Assembly: GCF_029457495.1 (NCBI RefSeq)
Contig: NZ_CP120361.1
Location: 1,690,001-1,754,000, forward strand
Source: Chelativorans sp. AA-79
Lineage (GTDB): Bacteria > Pseudomonadota > Alphaproteobacteria > Rhizobiales > Rhizobiaceae
Length of the DNA: 64,000 bases
Direction of reading: 5' to 3'
Part shown: positions 8,648 through 17,754 of the stretch, in pieces
Layout of the letters: the number at the start of each line of letters is the position of its first letter
Position numbering within the stretch: position 1 is the stretch's first letter
Made by a program: the position numbers and the translations under genes
Notes under the pieces: generated by a model
Seen by the model: only the letters and a program-made list of their open reading frames with translations
Database searches by the model: none
Told to the model about the DNA's origin: nothing

Positions 8648-9373
8648 ATGTCCCGAACGGCTGATCCCGGCCTCCAATTCGTGCCCTCGCGCAACCTCCA
8701 TGCCCGCCTTGCCGATGAGCTGGGATTGGCCATCGTGCGCGGCGATTACCTGCCGGGAGAGCCGCTGCCGCCGGAGGTGCGCCTTTGCGAAACACTGGGA
8801 GTCAGCCGTACGGCCGCGCGTGAGGCGATCAAGGGGTTGATTGCCAAAGGGTTGATTGAAGCACGTCCCAAGACTGGAACCCGTGTCCGGCAGTCCATGG
8901 ACTGGAACCATCTCGACCCCGATGTGTTGCGCTGGCGCCTGGAAGTGACCGATACCGACGCTTATCTTGCAAAAATGTTCCAGTTGCGCCGGGCGACGGA
9001 GCCGGCGGCCTGTGCGCTGGCGGCGCAGAACGCGGATGCCGAGGACCGCAGACGGCTCGAAGCCAATTTCCACGCGATGATCGACGCAGGCGACGACAAC
9101 GCGGCATGGGTGGAAGCGGACCTTGCTTTTCACAAAACCATCTACCTGGCCACGCGAAACGAGTTCTTCTGGCCGATCGGACAGCTGTTTGGTTTTGGCC
9201 TCAAGCACATGTTCAAGATCGCGGCCACAGGGACCCATCGTCCCCGAGCTGTGGTCGAACATGGCACTCTCATGCGCGCCATCGTAGACGGTAACCCCGA
9301 GGCTGCAACGCAGGCAGCACTTGTTTTATTGGAGAACGCCGTTGCCGACATCGATCGCATCAGGGGGCGGTAG
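8648..9373 (+). CDS. GntR-family transcriptional regulator, FadR/FCD subfamily
   Basis: The 241-residue regulator has an N-terminal winged helix (SRTAAREAIKGLIAKGLIEAR, cut here to SRTAAREAIKGLIAKGLI) and a C-terminal all-helical FCD ligand domain with the metal-binding pattern around RRATEPAACALA and DLAFHKTIY. Regulators of this type usually respond to organic or sugar acids. It is the last gene after dctPQM and the SDR. A FadR-type operator is visible in front of dctP, 3.8 kb upstream. Confidence 0.92.
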   Translation: MSRTADPGLQFVPSRNLHARLADELGLAIVRGDYLPGEPLPPEVRLCETLGVSRTAAREAIKGLIAKGLIEARPKTGTRVRQSMDWNHLDPDVLRWRLEVTDTDAYLAKMFQLRRATEPAACALAAQNADAEDRRRLEANFHAMIDAGDDNAAWVEADLAFHKTIYLATRNEFFWPIGQLFGFGLKHMFKIAATGTHRPRAVVEHGTLMRAIVDGNPEAATQAALVLLENAVADIDRIRGR

Positions 9374-9585
9374 ATCATTTTCTTCGGCAAGAAGTAGACA
9401 GAGACGTTTGATTTCTTTTGCGAACTCGGCCTCAAGCTCGAAGGGCGGCAGGCAGCCCTCCGGCATGCCGGCTTGCGCCGGACCTGCGCTGTTCCGGCAG
9501 GCGAAACATTTGATGCTCGCCATCGACAATGAAGCGAGCCGGGCGCCAATAATTACCTCGATAACAGCCTGCGGGAGGAAAGAAC

Positions 9586-10554
9586 ATGAAACAACTGGCT
9601 GCGGTATTAACCGCGGTTGTCGCTTTGGCACTTTCGATATCCACGCCGGTGGCACAAGAACAGCAACCCTATCCAGTCGATACGGTCACGATCGTCGTCC
9701 CGTACGCGGCCGGTGGCACCGGCGACACGGTGGGCCGTATCGTGGCCGAAGAGTTGAGCAAGCGGTTTACCGCCAATTTCGTCGTAGAGAATGTCGGAGG
9801 CGCCAGCGGCACAATCGGTGCCGAGCGCGTGGCGAGGGCAGCGCCTGACGGTTCGGTCCTGCTTTTGGCGGGCAATGCGATCATTACCACCGCTCCGCAT
9901 TTGGCGCCGGTGGGCTTCGATCCACTGACCGATCTCGTCGCGATCGCCAATATCAGCGAAGCGCCACGCATGCTGGTTGCCTCCAAATCCCTTCCGGTGA
10001 GCAATTTCGAAGAGTTCGTCGCCTATGCCAGGGAGCACCCTGGCGAGCTCAACTTCGGCTCCGTCGGTGTGGGCTCGACGGGCCACATTGCCACGGTGGA
10101 CATGCTCGCCAATATCGGCGTCGAAGCGAACCACATTCCTTATTCGGGTGCTTCGCAGGTGGTTCAGGCCGTTCTTGCGGGTGATGTGCAGTTCATGCTC
10201 GACGCGGCGGCCATTCCGCAAGCCCGACAGGATGCCGTCACGCCGCTGGCGGTGCCCGGGGACAAACGCTTCGATGATTTTCCCGATGTCCCGACACTGG
10301 CCGAGGTCGGCTACCCCTCCATCCGGGGCACGGGCCTGCAAATGATCATGGGGCCGGGCGGGATGCCTGAGGAAATCATCACGCTGCTTGAACGTGCATT
10401 GCAAGATGCCAGCAACTCACCCGAGTTCACCCGGCTTCTGGTCCGCTCCGGCGTCACGCCGCGGTTCATGAGTGCAAGCAGCCTCAAGGATGCTTTGGAG
10501 GTTGAGCATCAGAATTACGATCAACTGCTCACCAAGATGGGGCTGAAGCAGTAG
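9586..10554 (+). CDS. Tripartite tricarboxylate transporter substrate-binding protein (Bug/TctC family)
   Basis: This 322-residue periplasmic protein begins with the signal peptide MKQLAAVLTAVVALALSIS and continues with VTIVVPYAAGGTGDTVGRI, the standard Bug N-terminal carboxylate-binding loop. DVPTLAEVGYP near the C terminus is also typical. GGGAGGAAAG precedes the ATG. It is not next to a TctAB pair on its own strand; the nearest is the convergent pair at 12155-14114. Bug proteins often serve distant permeases. Confidence 0.92.
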   Translation: MKQLAAVLTAVVALALSISTPVAQEQQPYPVDTVTIVVPYAAGGTGDTVGRIVAEELSKRFTANFVVENVGGASGTIGAERVARAAPDGSVLLLAGNAIITTAPHLAPVGFDPLTDLVAIANISEAPRMLVASKSLPVSNFEEFVAYAREHPGELNFGSVGVGSTGHIATVDMLANIGVEANHIPYSGASQVVQAVLAGDVQFMLDAAAIPQARQDAVTPLAVPGDKRFDDFPDVPTLAEVGYPSIRGTGLQMIMGPGGMPEEIITLLERALQDASNSPEFTRLLVRSGVTPRFMSASSLKDALEVEHQNYDQLLTKMGLKQ

Positions 10555-10575
10555 CCTTTTCCGTGACATGGAGCC

Positions 10576-10598
10576 CCGGCAGCCTTGGCGGCTGCCGG
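10576..10598 (+). terminator. Hairpin after the Bug gene
   Basis: CCGGCAGCC and GGCTGCCGG form a perfect 9-base stem around a five-base loop, 21 bases after the Bug stop and 40 bases before the MmgE/PrpD start. No T run follows, so full termination is doubtful. mRNA protection or attenuation is more likely. Confidence 0.55.
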
Positions 10599-10638
10599 AC
10601 CTCCGCTTCGCTTATCTGCAAATCTGAGCACCTGCCAC

Positions 10639-12039
10639 ATGGTTACATTGAGCACGCAGCTGGCAGAGTGGAGCTTGACGTTTTCGCTCGAGCACGCTCC
10701 CAGTGAGGTGGTCGAGAATGCAAAGCTGCGAATTCTCGACATCATCGGGGTTATGATCGCCTCATACGATCATCCAACCGTCGGAGCTTCGGAGCGCGCG
10801 CAGGCCGATGCCGATGGGGGCGGTCGCGGTGCTCATGCACTCATGTCTCGAGGCGAAACTTCTCTTGCAGGAGCAGCTTTCATCAATGGAGTCGCCTCGG
10901 CCGTTCTCGAATTCGACGATACCCATATCGCCAGCAACATCCACCCTACCGGTGTGATCGCCGCCGCGAGCATTCCGGTCGCCCAGGCTCTGGGCCTTTC
11001 CGGCCGTCAATTGCTGGAGGCCCTCATTGTCGGCTCGGAAATTCTGTGTCGGCTGGGGCTGGTTTCGCCTGTGCGGATGCATGAGGTCGGGCTTCACCCC
11101 ACCAGCGTTTATGGCGTGTTCGGAGCGACATATTCCGTTGCGCGTTTGCGCGGGCTTTCCCCTCGGCAGACCGTCGATGCCGTGGGAACGGCGGCGAGTC
11201 TTTCGGCAGGGTCGATCGCTTCGTTTGAGGACGGTACCTCGACCAAGACACTGCATGTGGGGTTTGCGGCGGCGGCTGCCGTCCGGTCAATGGCGCTGGC
11301 TGCGCAAGGGATTTCCGGACCGGGCAAAGTTTTCGAGGGCAAGTTCGGCTGGTTCAAGAGCTATATTCAATCAGAACCGGAGTTCAGGTTCTCACAGGTT
11401 GCGAGCGGGCTTGGAACACACTGGGAAGCACTTTCTATCGCGACCAAGCTTTATCCCTGCGCCTATACGCTGATGCCCTTCATTTCGGCCGCGCTGAAAC
11501 TGCGTGCCGACAATCGGATCGACTTGGATCAGATCGCGGAGGTCCGTTGTGAGATCATGCCGCGCTCGTTTCACACCGTCTGTGAACCAGTCGATGAAAA
11601 GCGGCGCCCTCTTACTCCCTGGCATGGCCGCATCAGTCTTCAGCACACGGTGGCCGAGGCGTATGTGCTCGGTCGGTTCGACAAGAACGCCTACGCCGAA
11701 GCAAGCCTCACAGACCCTCGCATCAATGCGCTGGCAGACAAGGTCGTTCACATCGCCGACCCGATCGCTGCCGCCGATACGTCGCGATCGCGCGGCGTGG
11801 TCTCGATTCTCTTCAAGGATGGGCGCAGGCTCACCCACACGATCGAGGATATGCTGGGGACGGCGAAGAACCCGGCGCCCGCCGCGGTCTACATCGAGAA
11901 ATTTCGTGCCAATGTCGATGGCGTCATCCCCGCCTCGCTGGCCGGCAGGATAATCGATGCCGTTCTCGGCCTTGACGATGTTTCCCATCTCGATGATCTC
12001 TTCTCCCCGCTGAGAGAAGCAGGGTTACGAGCTTGCTAA
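10639..12039 (+). CDS. MmgE/PrpD family protein
   Basis: The 466-residue product has the helical N-terminal half and smaller C-terminal domain of the MmgE/PrpD family, which includes 2-methylcitrate dehydratase and cis-aconitate decarboxylase. Typical stretches are NAKLRILDIIGVMIASYDH, GAAFINGVASAVLEFDDTH, HPTGVIAAA and KLYPCAYTLMPFI. I chose the ATG at 10639; an upstream GTG-like start would run through the hairpin. Next to a Bug protein, a carboxylate dehydratase, isomerase or decarboxylase role is plausible, but family members vary widely in substrate. Confidence 0.9.
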   Translation: MVTLSTQLAEWSLTFSLEHAPSEVVENAKLRILDIIGVMIASYDHPTVGASERAQADADGGGRGAHALMSRGETSLAGAAFINGVASAVLEFDDTHIASNIHPTGVIAAASIPVAQALGLSGRQLLEALIVGSEILCRLGLVSPVRMHEVGLHPTSVYGVFGATYSVARLRGLSPRQTVDAVGTAASLSAGSIASFEDGTSTKTLHVGFAAAAAVRSMALAAQGISGPGKVFEGKFGWFKSYIQSEPEFRFSQVASGLGTHWEALSIATKLYPCAYTLMPFISAALKLRADNRIDLDQIAEVRCEIMPRSFHTVCEPVDEKRRPLTPWHGRISLQHTVAEAYVLGRFDKNAYAEASLTDPRINALADKVVHIADPIAAADTSRSRGVVSILFKDGRRLTHTIEDMLGTAKNPAPAAVYIEKFRANVDGVIPASLAGRIIDAVLGLDDVSHLDDLFSPLREAGLRAC

Positions 12040-12154
12040 AAGCCGTGGCGGTAGCCCGGATCTAAAAGCAGCGCCAATCTCTTCGGACCCGGAGCCAGAA
12101 CCGCTCCACAGATGGTGCTTACGCCGAGGGAAGCCCTAAACTGCGGCGCGGGCC

Positions 12155-13654
12155 TCAACCCTCAGCCGCTTCCTCGCGACCGCGGCGCACGAAGGACGTC
12201 GTCGCGAGGGCGAGAACCGAAAGGCCGAGCAGGACGAAGATGAGGCTGATCGGACGCTGAAGGAAAACCAGCGGATCGCCATGAGAAATGGCCATCGCGC
12301 GCCGGAAGTTTTCTTCGAACATCGGCCCGAGAATGAAGCCGAGGATGAAGAGCGCGGGACTGAGCCCCGCCGCTTTCAGCAGGTAACCGAGGAAGCCGAA
12401 GAAGATGAGCACGTAAATCTGGAAGGCAGACGTTCCCATCGTGAACACGCCGACACAGGCGAAGGCGAGCACGAAAACGTAGAGCCAGTGGTAGGGGACA
12501 TTGAGAAGGCGCACCCAGAGGCCGATCAGCGGCAGGTTGAGAACGACCAGGAACAGGTTCCCGATCCACATGGAGGCGATCAGCCCCCAAAAGAGCGGCG
12601 CGTGCTCGCTCATCATCCGCGGTCCCGGCGCCACGCCATGTATCATGAATGCGCCGAGCAGCAGCGCCATGACCGGGCTGCCGGGAATGCCGAGCAGCAG
12701 CGTGGGGATGAACCCGGTCTGCGCAGCCGCGTTGTTGGCCGATTCCGGTGCGGCGACACCCTCGATGGCGCCTTCTCCGAAGCGCTCGGGTTGCTCGGCG
12801 ATGTTCTTTTCGACCATGTAGGCCGAAAACGAGCTCATCGCGACGCCTGCTCCGGGCAGCACGCCAAGCAGCGCGCCGATGCCGGTGCCGCGCACGACGG
12901 CCGGCCAGGCCCTGCGGAAATCGTCTCTGGTCGGCCACAGATTGCCGATGGCGCTCGTTGCGATTTTTCCCTGCGGGCCGGAGGACGTGTTGCCGATGAT
13001 CTCTGCTATGGCGAACAGGCCCACCGCCAGCGCCGCGAAGTCGACGCCGTCGCGCAGTTCGGGAATGTCGAAGGTGAAGCGGAAGACGCCGGTCATGACG
13101 TCCGATCCCGCCAGCCCGAATATGACGCCGAGCAACGCGACGCCGATCCCCTTGATCGCCCCGCCGCGGGTCATGGTGGCGACCATGAGCAAGGCGGCAA
13201 AGACCAGAGCGGCGTATTCGGCCGCGCCGAAGCGCATGGCGACGGCCGCCAGCGGCGGGCCAGCGAGGGCGATCAGCAGGGTTCCGACCGTCCCGGCGAA
13301 GAAGGATCCGAGCGCAGCCACGGCAAGGGCTACACCCGCTCTGCCGTTTTTGGCCATCTGGTGGCCGTCGATGCAGGTCACCGCGGAAGAGGCCTCGCCT
13401 GGCAGGTTGACCAGGATGGAGGTCGTCGAGCCGCCGTAGGAGGCACCGTAATAGATGCCGGCCAGAAGAATGATCGAGGCCTCTGTCGGCAGGCCGAAGC
13501 TGAGCGGCAGCAACAGCGCGATGGTGATAATGGGGCCGACTCCCGGCAGAACACCGATTGCGGTGCCCAGGCTCACGCCCAGCAGACAATAGAGCAGATT
13601 GACGGGATTTAGGGCGACCTGCATTCCCGTGGCGAGGAGAGAGACGAGGTCCAT
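12155..13654 (-). CDS. tctA: Tripartite tricarboxylate transporter large permease, TctA family
   Basis: This 499-residue, about 12-helix permease has the family signatures GVLPGVGPIITIALLLPLSF, YYGASYGGSTTSILVNLPGE and APESANNAAAQTGFIPTLLL. It follows its TctB partner by four bases. It is a paralogue of the protein at 17755, with which it shares the same motifs but differs throughout. The substrate-binding partner could be the protein at 15554 or the one at 9586. Confidence 0.94.
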   Translation of the reverse strand: MDLVSLLATGMQVALNPVNLLYCLLGVSLGTAIGVLPGVGPIITIALLLPLSFGLPTEASIILLAGIYYGASYGGSTTSILVNLPGEASSAVTCIDGHQMAKNGRAGVALAVAALGSFFAGTVGTLLIALAGPPLAAVAMRFGAAEYAALVFAALLMVATMTRGGAIKGIGVALLGVIFGLAGSDVMTGVFRFTFDIPELRDGVDFAALAVGLFAIAEIIGNTSSGPQGKIATSAIGNLWPTRDDFRRAWPAVVRGTGIGALLGVLPGAGVAMSSFSAYMVEKNIAEQPERFGEGAIEGVAAPESANNAAAQTGFIPTLLLGIPGSPVMALLLGAFMIHGVAPGPRMMSEHAPLFWGLIASMWIGNLFLVVLNLPLIGLWVRLLNVPYHWLYVFVLAFACVGVFTMGTSAFQIYVLIFFGFLGYLLKAAGLSPALFILGFILGPMFEENFRRAMAISHGDPLVFLQRPISLIFVLLGLSVLALATTSFVRRGREEAAEG

Positions 13655-13658
13655 GGTC

Positions 13659-14114
13659 TCAGAACCCCCAGACGAAGAGGCGCAGCGGAAGGCCCAAGCC
13701 GTATTTGAAGATCGCGGTGACGAGGACGATGACGACGATCATCGCCCCGGCGATCTCCCATTTGGCTCCGCCCTTTTGAGCGAACCACCCGATCGCAACG
13801 AGCGCGACCAGCGCCGGGACGAGGCCGGTCGGCAGGATCAATACTGCAAAGGCGAGCACCGCGCCCAGGATCGACAGCAAGGGCCGCAGTTCGAAGCGGG
13901 AGAACGCCGGTACGGCGGCTGATGCAGCGCTTCGGACTGCACTGAGGAGCTGGACGACACCCAGCGCGCTGAGCGCCCCGCCGGCGACGACAGGCAGGGC
14001 TCCACTGCCCAATTGAGTCATGGTGCCCAGGCCATAACCCCAGCCGACAATCACGGTGGCCATGCCGAAAAACAGGAATATGGCCCCGGCGAGTGTGTTC
14101 GAGCTGACGGTCAT
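13659..14114 (-). CDS. tctB: Tripartite tricarboxylate transporter small subunit, TctB family
   Basis: The 151-residue protein has four predicted membrane segments, including TLAGAIFLFFGMATVIVGWG and the C-terminal KYGLGLPLRLFVWGF that is common in TctB. I chose the start MTVSSNTLAG at 14114; longer in-frame versions add an Arg-rich, unnatural leader. It precedes tctA in a two-gene unit. The 274 bases upstream hold no convincing gene and probably contain the promoter. Confidence 0.85.
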   Translation of the reverse strand: MTVSSNTLAGAIFLFFGMATVIVGWGYGLGTMTQLGSGALPVVAGGALSALGVVQLLSAVRSAASAAVPAFSRFELRPLLSILGAVLAFAVLILPTGLVPALVALVAIGWFAQKGGAKWEIAGAMIVVIVLVTAIFKYGLGLPLRLFVWGF

Positions 14115-14388
14115 GTCCGCTGTCCTGCTGAATAAACGTCGCGCATGTTTTCGTATCTCCTCCCGACGACTCTTCACGATCGTCCGAGACTTTGCGGGCG
14201 GGCGTCGGTCATACAATTCTCAAAATCCACCGATTCCGGCAGATGGAACATAGCTTGGCGGCCGTGGCTGGCCAAATCTCCTCGAGCAGCCCGAGTCCGC
14301 TCCTCGCCGGCGCCGGTATTGTGTACTCGTGCTTGAGCGCCGATGCGAACTTCGTACACGAGGCGAAGGACACCGAGCGGCATCTCCT

Positions 14389-15480
14389 TCATGACTGCCT
14401 GGGAACGGCCTCAGCCGTCGGGTGCTCCTCCATGAAGCGCGGAATGGCCACACCAAGGGCTTGCGCTCTCTCGCGCAGTGCATGCGCGACGGTGGGCGCG
14501 AGCTCGATCATTCCGTTGTTTTTTTCAAGCGCTTCCGCGCTTCGCTCCCCGGGCGTGAACAGGCGCTCGACGCCCTCGGCCCGACGCGATTGGCGCACCC
14601 GCCTGACCGCTTCGTCGGCCTCCTCAAGGAAGTCTGATAGCGGGCGGAAATGTGCGATATCGAGAACGATGAACAGGTATGATGATAACTGCGGCTTGGT
14701 TGTGTCGTCGTCGAGTTCCCCCAGCTTCGCGCCCCAAGCGCCACTGGAGAGCAGACCAGCCATCAGATCGATTGCGAACGAAAGTGCAAACCCCTTAGCT
14801 CCGCCCATCGGCAGCAGCAATCCCTTCATTGCCGCGGCGGGATCCGTGGTCGGTCTGCCATATGCATCGAGCGCCCATCCCTCGGGGAGGGTTTGTCCCG
14901 CGGCATGCGCATGGCGAATGCGACCATATGTTCCTGCGCTTGTGGCCATGTCCAGAACGATCGGGTGGTCAGTGGTCGGGATGCCGATGGCGATGGGGTT
15001 GGTGCCGACCAGGCGCTCGGCACCACCCGGCGCGGGCATGACCGGCTTGGTGTTGCCCATCGCCAACGCGGCGCACCCGGCTTCCGCGGCCATTCGAACA
15101 TAGCGCCCCGCAACGCCCATGTGCTGGCCGCGGCGCACTGCGACGGCAGCGACTCCGTTGTCCTGCGCCTTCGCAATCGCGATCGCGATGGCTTCCTCTG
15201 CGGCGAGATGCCCCTCCATGCCGGCTGCATCAAGAACCACCGCCCCGCCGGACTCACTGATGATGCGCGGTTGCTCGGCCGTCGACATCGCACCCGCAAC
15301 GAGGCGGGCGAGATAATTGTCGGCCTGCAGGACGCCGTGCGAGCTCCGTCCGGAGAGATCGGCTTCGATCAATGCGTCGGATACACGTTCCGCGGCCCGG
15401 ACGGATAGACCCGCCGCCTCGAAGAGTTCCGCGACGAATTGACCCAAATCTTTCGCAGGAACGAGATGCTGGATCGTCAT
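14389..15480 (-). CDS. Ldh-family (malate/L-lactate/ureidoglycolate type) NAD(P)-dependent dehydrogenase
   Basis: This 363-residue protein belongs to the Ldh_2 family of 2-hydroxyacid dehydrogenases, which is structurally distinct from Rossmann-fold enzymes. Family signatures are DLSGRSSHGVLQADNYLARL, GVAAVAVRRGQHMGVAGRYV, MPAPGGAERLVGTNPIAIG and PMGGAKGFALSFAIDLMAG. It is the last gene of the operon tctB-tctA-CoA transferase-tctC-ldh. A likely role is oxidation of an imported 2-hydroxyacid to the 2-oxoacid, or the reverse. Confidence 0.93.
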   Translation of the reverse strand: MTIQHLVPAKDLGQFVAELFEAAGLSVRAAERVSDALIEADLSGRSSHGVLQADNYLARLVAGAMSTAEQPRIISESGGAVVLDAAGMEGHLAAEEAIAIAIAKAQDNGVAAVAVRRGQHMGVAGRYVRMAAEAGCAALAMGNTKPVMPAPGGAERLVGTNPIAIGIPTTDHPIVLDMATSAGTYGRIRHAHAAGQTLPEGWALDAYGRPTTDPAAAMKGLLLPMGGAKGFALSFAIDLMAGLLSSGAWGAKLGELDDDTTKPQLSSYLFIVLDIAHFRPLSDFLEEADEAVRRVRQSRRAEGVERLFTPGERSAEALEKNNGMIELAPTVAHALRERAQALGVAIPRFMEEHPTAEAVPRQS

Positions 15481-15513
15481 GATCGAACCCCGGATGGTGA
15501 GCGGCTATTTGGG

Positions 15514-15536
15514 CGCGACGCCGCGAACGCGTCGCG
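15514..15536 (-). terminator. Hairpin between tctC and the Ldh gene
   Basis: An 8-base GC stem CGCGACGC / GCGTCGCG with a seven-base loop lies in the 73-base gap after the tctC stop. There is no T run. As with the other binding-protein genes here it may set the ratio of binding protein to downstream enzyme. Confidence 0.5.
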
Positions 15537-15553
15537 TCGGGCGCCGGCTAGTG

Positions 15554-16525
15554 CTACTGCGCCGTGATCCCGGCATGTTCGATCACCTCGGCGAACTTCT
15601 CGTAGTCGCCCACGATTATCGCCTTGAACTCTTCCGGGGTGCTGGCGTCGATCTTTGTCCCAAGTTTGGCGAAGAACGTCTTGGCCTTCTCTGTCTGGAG
15701 ATATTCGGTAATCGCCTCGTTGAGCCTGACGATGATTTCGCGCGGGGTTCCGGCTGGCGCCACGAAACCGTTCCAGGCAGTGAGTTCGTAGCCGGGAATC
15801 TCTTCGGCCACCGTCGGCACGTCCGGTAGGATTTCGGAGCGTTCGGCGCTCGTGATCGCAAGCGGAATCAGCGCTCCGGATTCGATATGAGGTACCGCTG
15901 TCGTCAGGGTGTCGAAGGCGAACGGCACTTGGCCGGAGATGAGAGCACTGAGAAGATTGCCGCTGCCGGTGTAGGGGACGTGAACGGCCTCGCCATCCAT
16001 GGCCTGTAGCAGCATCTCCATCGACAGATGCTGGCTATAGCCGATCCCTCCACTGCCATAGTCGAACTTGCCGGGACTCTCCTTTACCTTCTCGATCCAT
16101 TCCGCAAGCGTGGATACCTCGAAGGAAGGGTGCACCAACAGCAGGTTGGGTGCAGACGACACCATGGCGATCGGTTCGAAGTCCGATACCGGGTCGTAGC
16201 CGACCTCTGGGTTGAGGGACGGCAGGATCGAGAACGAAGAAAATATGAACTGAATGGTATACCCGTCCGGCGCGGCCGACTTGACGGTCTTGGCCGCCAG
16301 TGCACCCCCAGCGCCCGGGAGGTTCTCGACAACGAATGTCTGGCCGAACTTTTCGGTAAGGGCGTCGGCGATCAGTCTGGAAACGGTATCGGCGGTGCCC
16401 CCCGGCGACGACCCGACCACGACGCGGACGAGATCGTTGGGATAGTCGGACTCTTGCGCGATCGCGCTGGACCCCAGCCCGGTCAGGGCCAAGGAGAACG
16501 ATGCGATCAAGGATAGCAGTTTCAT
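15554..16525 (-). CDS. tctC: Tripartite tricarboxylate transporter substrate-binding protein (Bug/TctC family)
   Basis: The 323-residue protein has a signal peptide (MKLLSLIASFSLALTGLGSS) and the Bug N-terminal motif VRVVVGSSPGGTADTVSRLI, with DVPTVAEEIPGYE near the C terminus. It lies in one operon with tctBA (17755-19731), a CaiB-type CoA transferase and an Ldh-type dehydrogenase, so its ligand is probably the carboxylate processed by those enzymes. It and the protein at 9586 are distant paralogues. Confidence 0.93.
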   Translation of the reverse strand: MKLLSLIASFSLALTGLGSSAIAQESDYPNDLVRVVVGSSPGGTADTVSRLIADALTEKFGQTFVVENLPGAGGALAAKTVKSAAPDGYTIQFIFSSFSILPSLNPEVGYDPVSDFEPIAMVSSAPNLLLVHPSFEVSTLAEWIEKVKESPGKFDYGSGGIGYSQHLSMEMLLQAMDGEAVHVPYTGSGNLLSALISGQVPFAFDTLTTAVPHIESGALIPLAITSAERSEILPDVPTVAEEIPGYELTAWNGFVAPAGTPREIIVRLNEAITEYLQTEKAKTFFAKLGTKIDASTPEEFKAIIVGDYEKFAEVIEHAGITAQ

Positions 16526-16548
16526 TGAGGTTCCTCCCGTTTGGTTTG

Positions 16549-17751
16549 TCAGATCGCGCCGGCATCGCGGAACGCGGCGACTTCTTCCGCCGAGTAGCCG
16601 AGTTCCGCGAGCAGCGCCTCGCTATGCTCGCCCATCCGCGGCGGCGGGCGATCCATCCGCGCGCCGCCATGAGCAAGTTTGAATGCCGCCTTGGGCACTG
16701 TGATCGTGCCGGGAATGCCCGGTTCATCGACAAAGCGATGAAGGATGTCGCGGTGCTCAAGCTGCGGATGAGCAAGGGTTTCCGGCAGGGTCCATATGCG
16801 TGCTGCGGGGATATGGTGCGCCTGGAACCAGTCCTCCCATTGCTGCGCGGTTTTCGTGAGCAGGATGCGCTGCAGGATTTCCCGCTCACGCGCAGCGTCC
16901 GATCGGCGCGCGTCATTGTTGGCCTTGACCAGTTCCGGATGCCCGAGCAGGCGCCAGAAGCGGCGCTGCTGCCGCATATTGATCGCGGCAATCTGGATTT
17001 GGCCATCGGCGGTGTCATAGAGTCCGACGGTCGCGAACTCGTGCCGATTGCCTCCCGCACTGGGATGGCGTCCGGAGCGGCTGTAGTTGGTCAGATGCGC
17101 GCCGAGAAGTATCAAGGCGGTATCGAGCATGGACAAATCGATATATTGCCCTCGCCCGGTCCGTTCGCGCTGCAAAAGGGCTGAAGCGACGGCGAAGGCG
17201 CCCATTGCGCCAGTCGCATAGTCGATTGCCGGCGTGCCGACCTTCATGGGCACCATGTCGGTGGTTCCGTTGACCATCATCAGGCCAGAGACGGCCTGGA
17301 TCACCTGGTCGTAGCCGGTTTGCTTGCCCCGTGGCCCATCCTGTCCGAATGCCGACATGGACGCATAGATCAGGCGGGGATTGATCTCGCGCAGGTCCTC
17401 ATAGCTCAACTCGAGCGCCTTCATGGCGCCGGGCCGGAAATTTTCGACCAGCACATCGGCGGTGCGGACCAAGCGTCGCAGGATCTCGCGACCATCAGGT
17501 GTCTTGAGATTGAGCGTCAGCGAGCGTTTGCCGCCGTTCTGGATGATGAAGTGCGTTCCGATCCTGTCGGACGAGAGCGCGGGGTCGCTGCCGTCGATCC
17601 GGGTCTGGTCGGGCTCTTGCGGGTTTTCGATCCTTATAACATCGGCACCGAACACCGCGAGTTGATAGGTGGCGAACGGCGCGGCAAGGACATGGGTTAT
17701 ATCAAGAACCCTTGTTCCTTCAAAAGGACGCATGGTCCGGCAATCGTCCAT
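16549..17751 (-). CDS. CaiB/BaiF (class III) CoA transferase
   Basis: The 400-residue protein matches class III CoA transferases such as formyl-CoA, succinyl-CoA or itaconate CoA transferases. Seen motifs are GTRVLDITHVLAAPFATYQL at the N terminus, DVLVENFRPGAMKALELSYE, LIYASMSAFGQDGP and VGTPAIDYATGAMGA. It starts four bases after the tctA stop and is followed by tctC, so it is likely to activate the imported acid as its CoA thioester. Confidence 0.93.
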   Translation of the reverse strand: MDDCRTMRPFEGTRVLDITHVLAAPFATYQLAVFGADVIRIENPQEPDQTRIDGSDPALSSDRIGTHFIIQNGGKRSLTLNLKTPDGREILRRLVRTADVLVENFRPGAMKALELSYEDLREINPRLIYASMSAFGQDGPRGKQTGYDQVIQAVSGLMMVNGTTDMVPMKVGTPAIDYATGAMGAFAVASALLQRERTGRGQYIDLSMLDTALILLGAHLTNYSRSGRHPSAGGNRHEFATVGLYDTADGQIQIAAINMRQQRRFWRLLGHPELVKANNDARRSDAAREREILQRILLTKTAQQWEDWFQAHHIPAARIWTLPETLAHPQLEHRDILHRFVDEPGIPGTITVPKAAFKLAHGGARMDRPPPRMGEHSEALLAELGYSAEEVAAFRDAGAI

Positions 17752-17754
17752 GGT

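Noticed and set aside
9374..9585. Possible transposase remnant upstream of the Bug gene
   Set aside because: Short words such as NNYLDNSLREE in one frame resemble IS66-type ends, but no second motif or inverted repeat supports it.
12281..13612. A long forward open frame antisense to the TctA gene
   Set aside because: It is rich in Arg, Gly, Gln and His and matches no family, while the opposite strand encodes an unmistakable TctA. Similar antisense frames at 6599-7762, 18205-19440, 21776-23389, 37093-38724, 40698-42329 and 59877-61820 were dropped for the same reason.
14115..14392. A 72-codon minus-strand frame starting with an ATGA overlap at the Ldh stop
   Set aside because: The overlap is suggestive, but the second half is low in protein-like character, no family fits, and it covers the probable tctB promoter.
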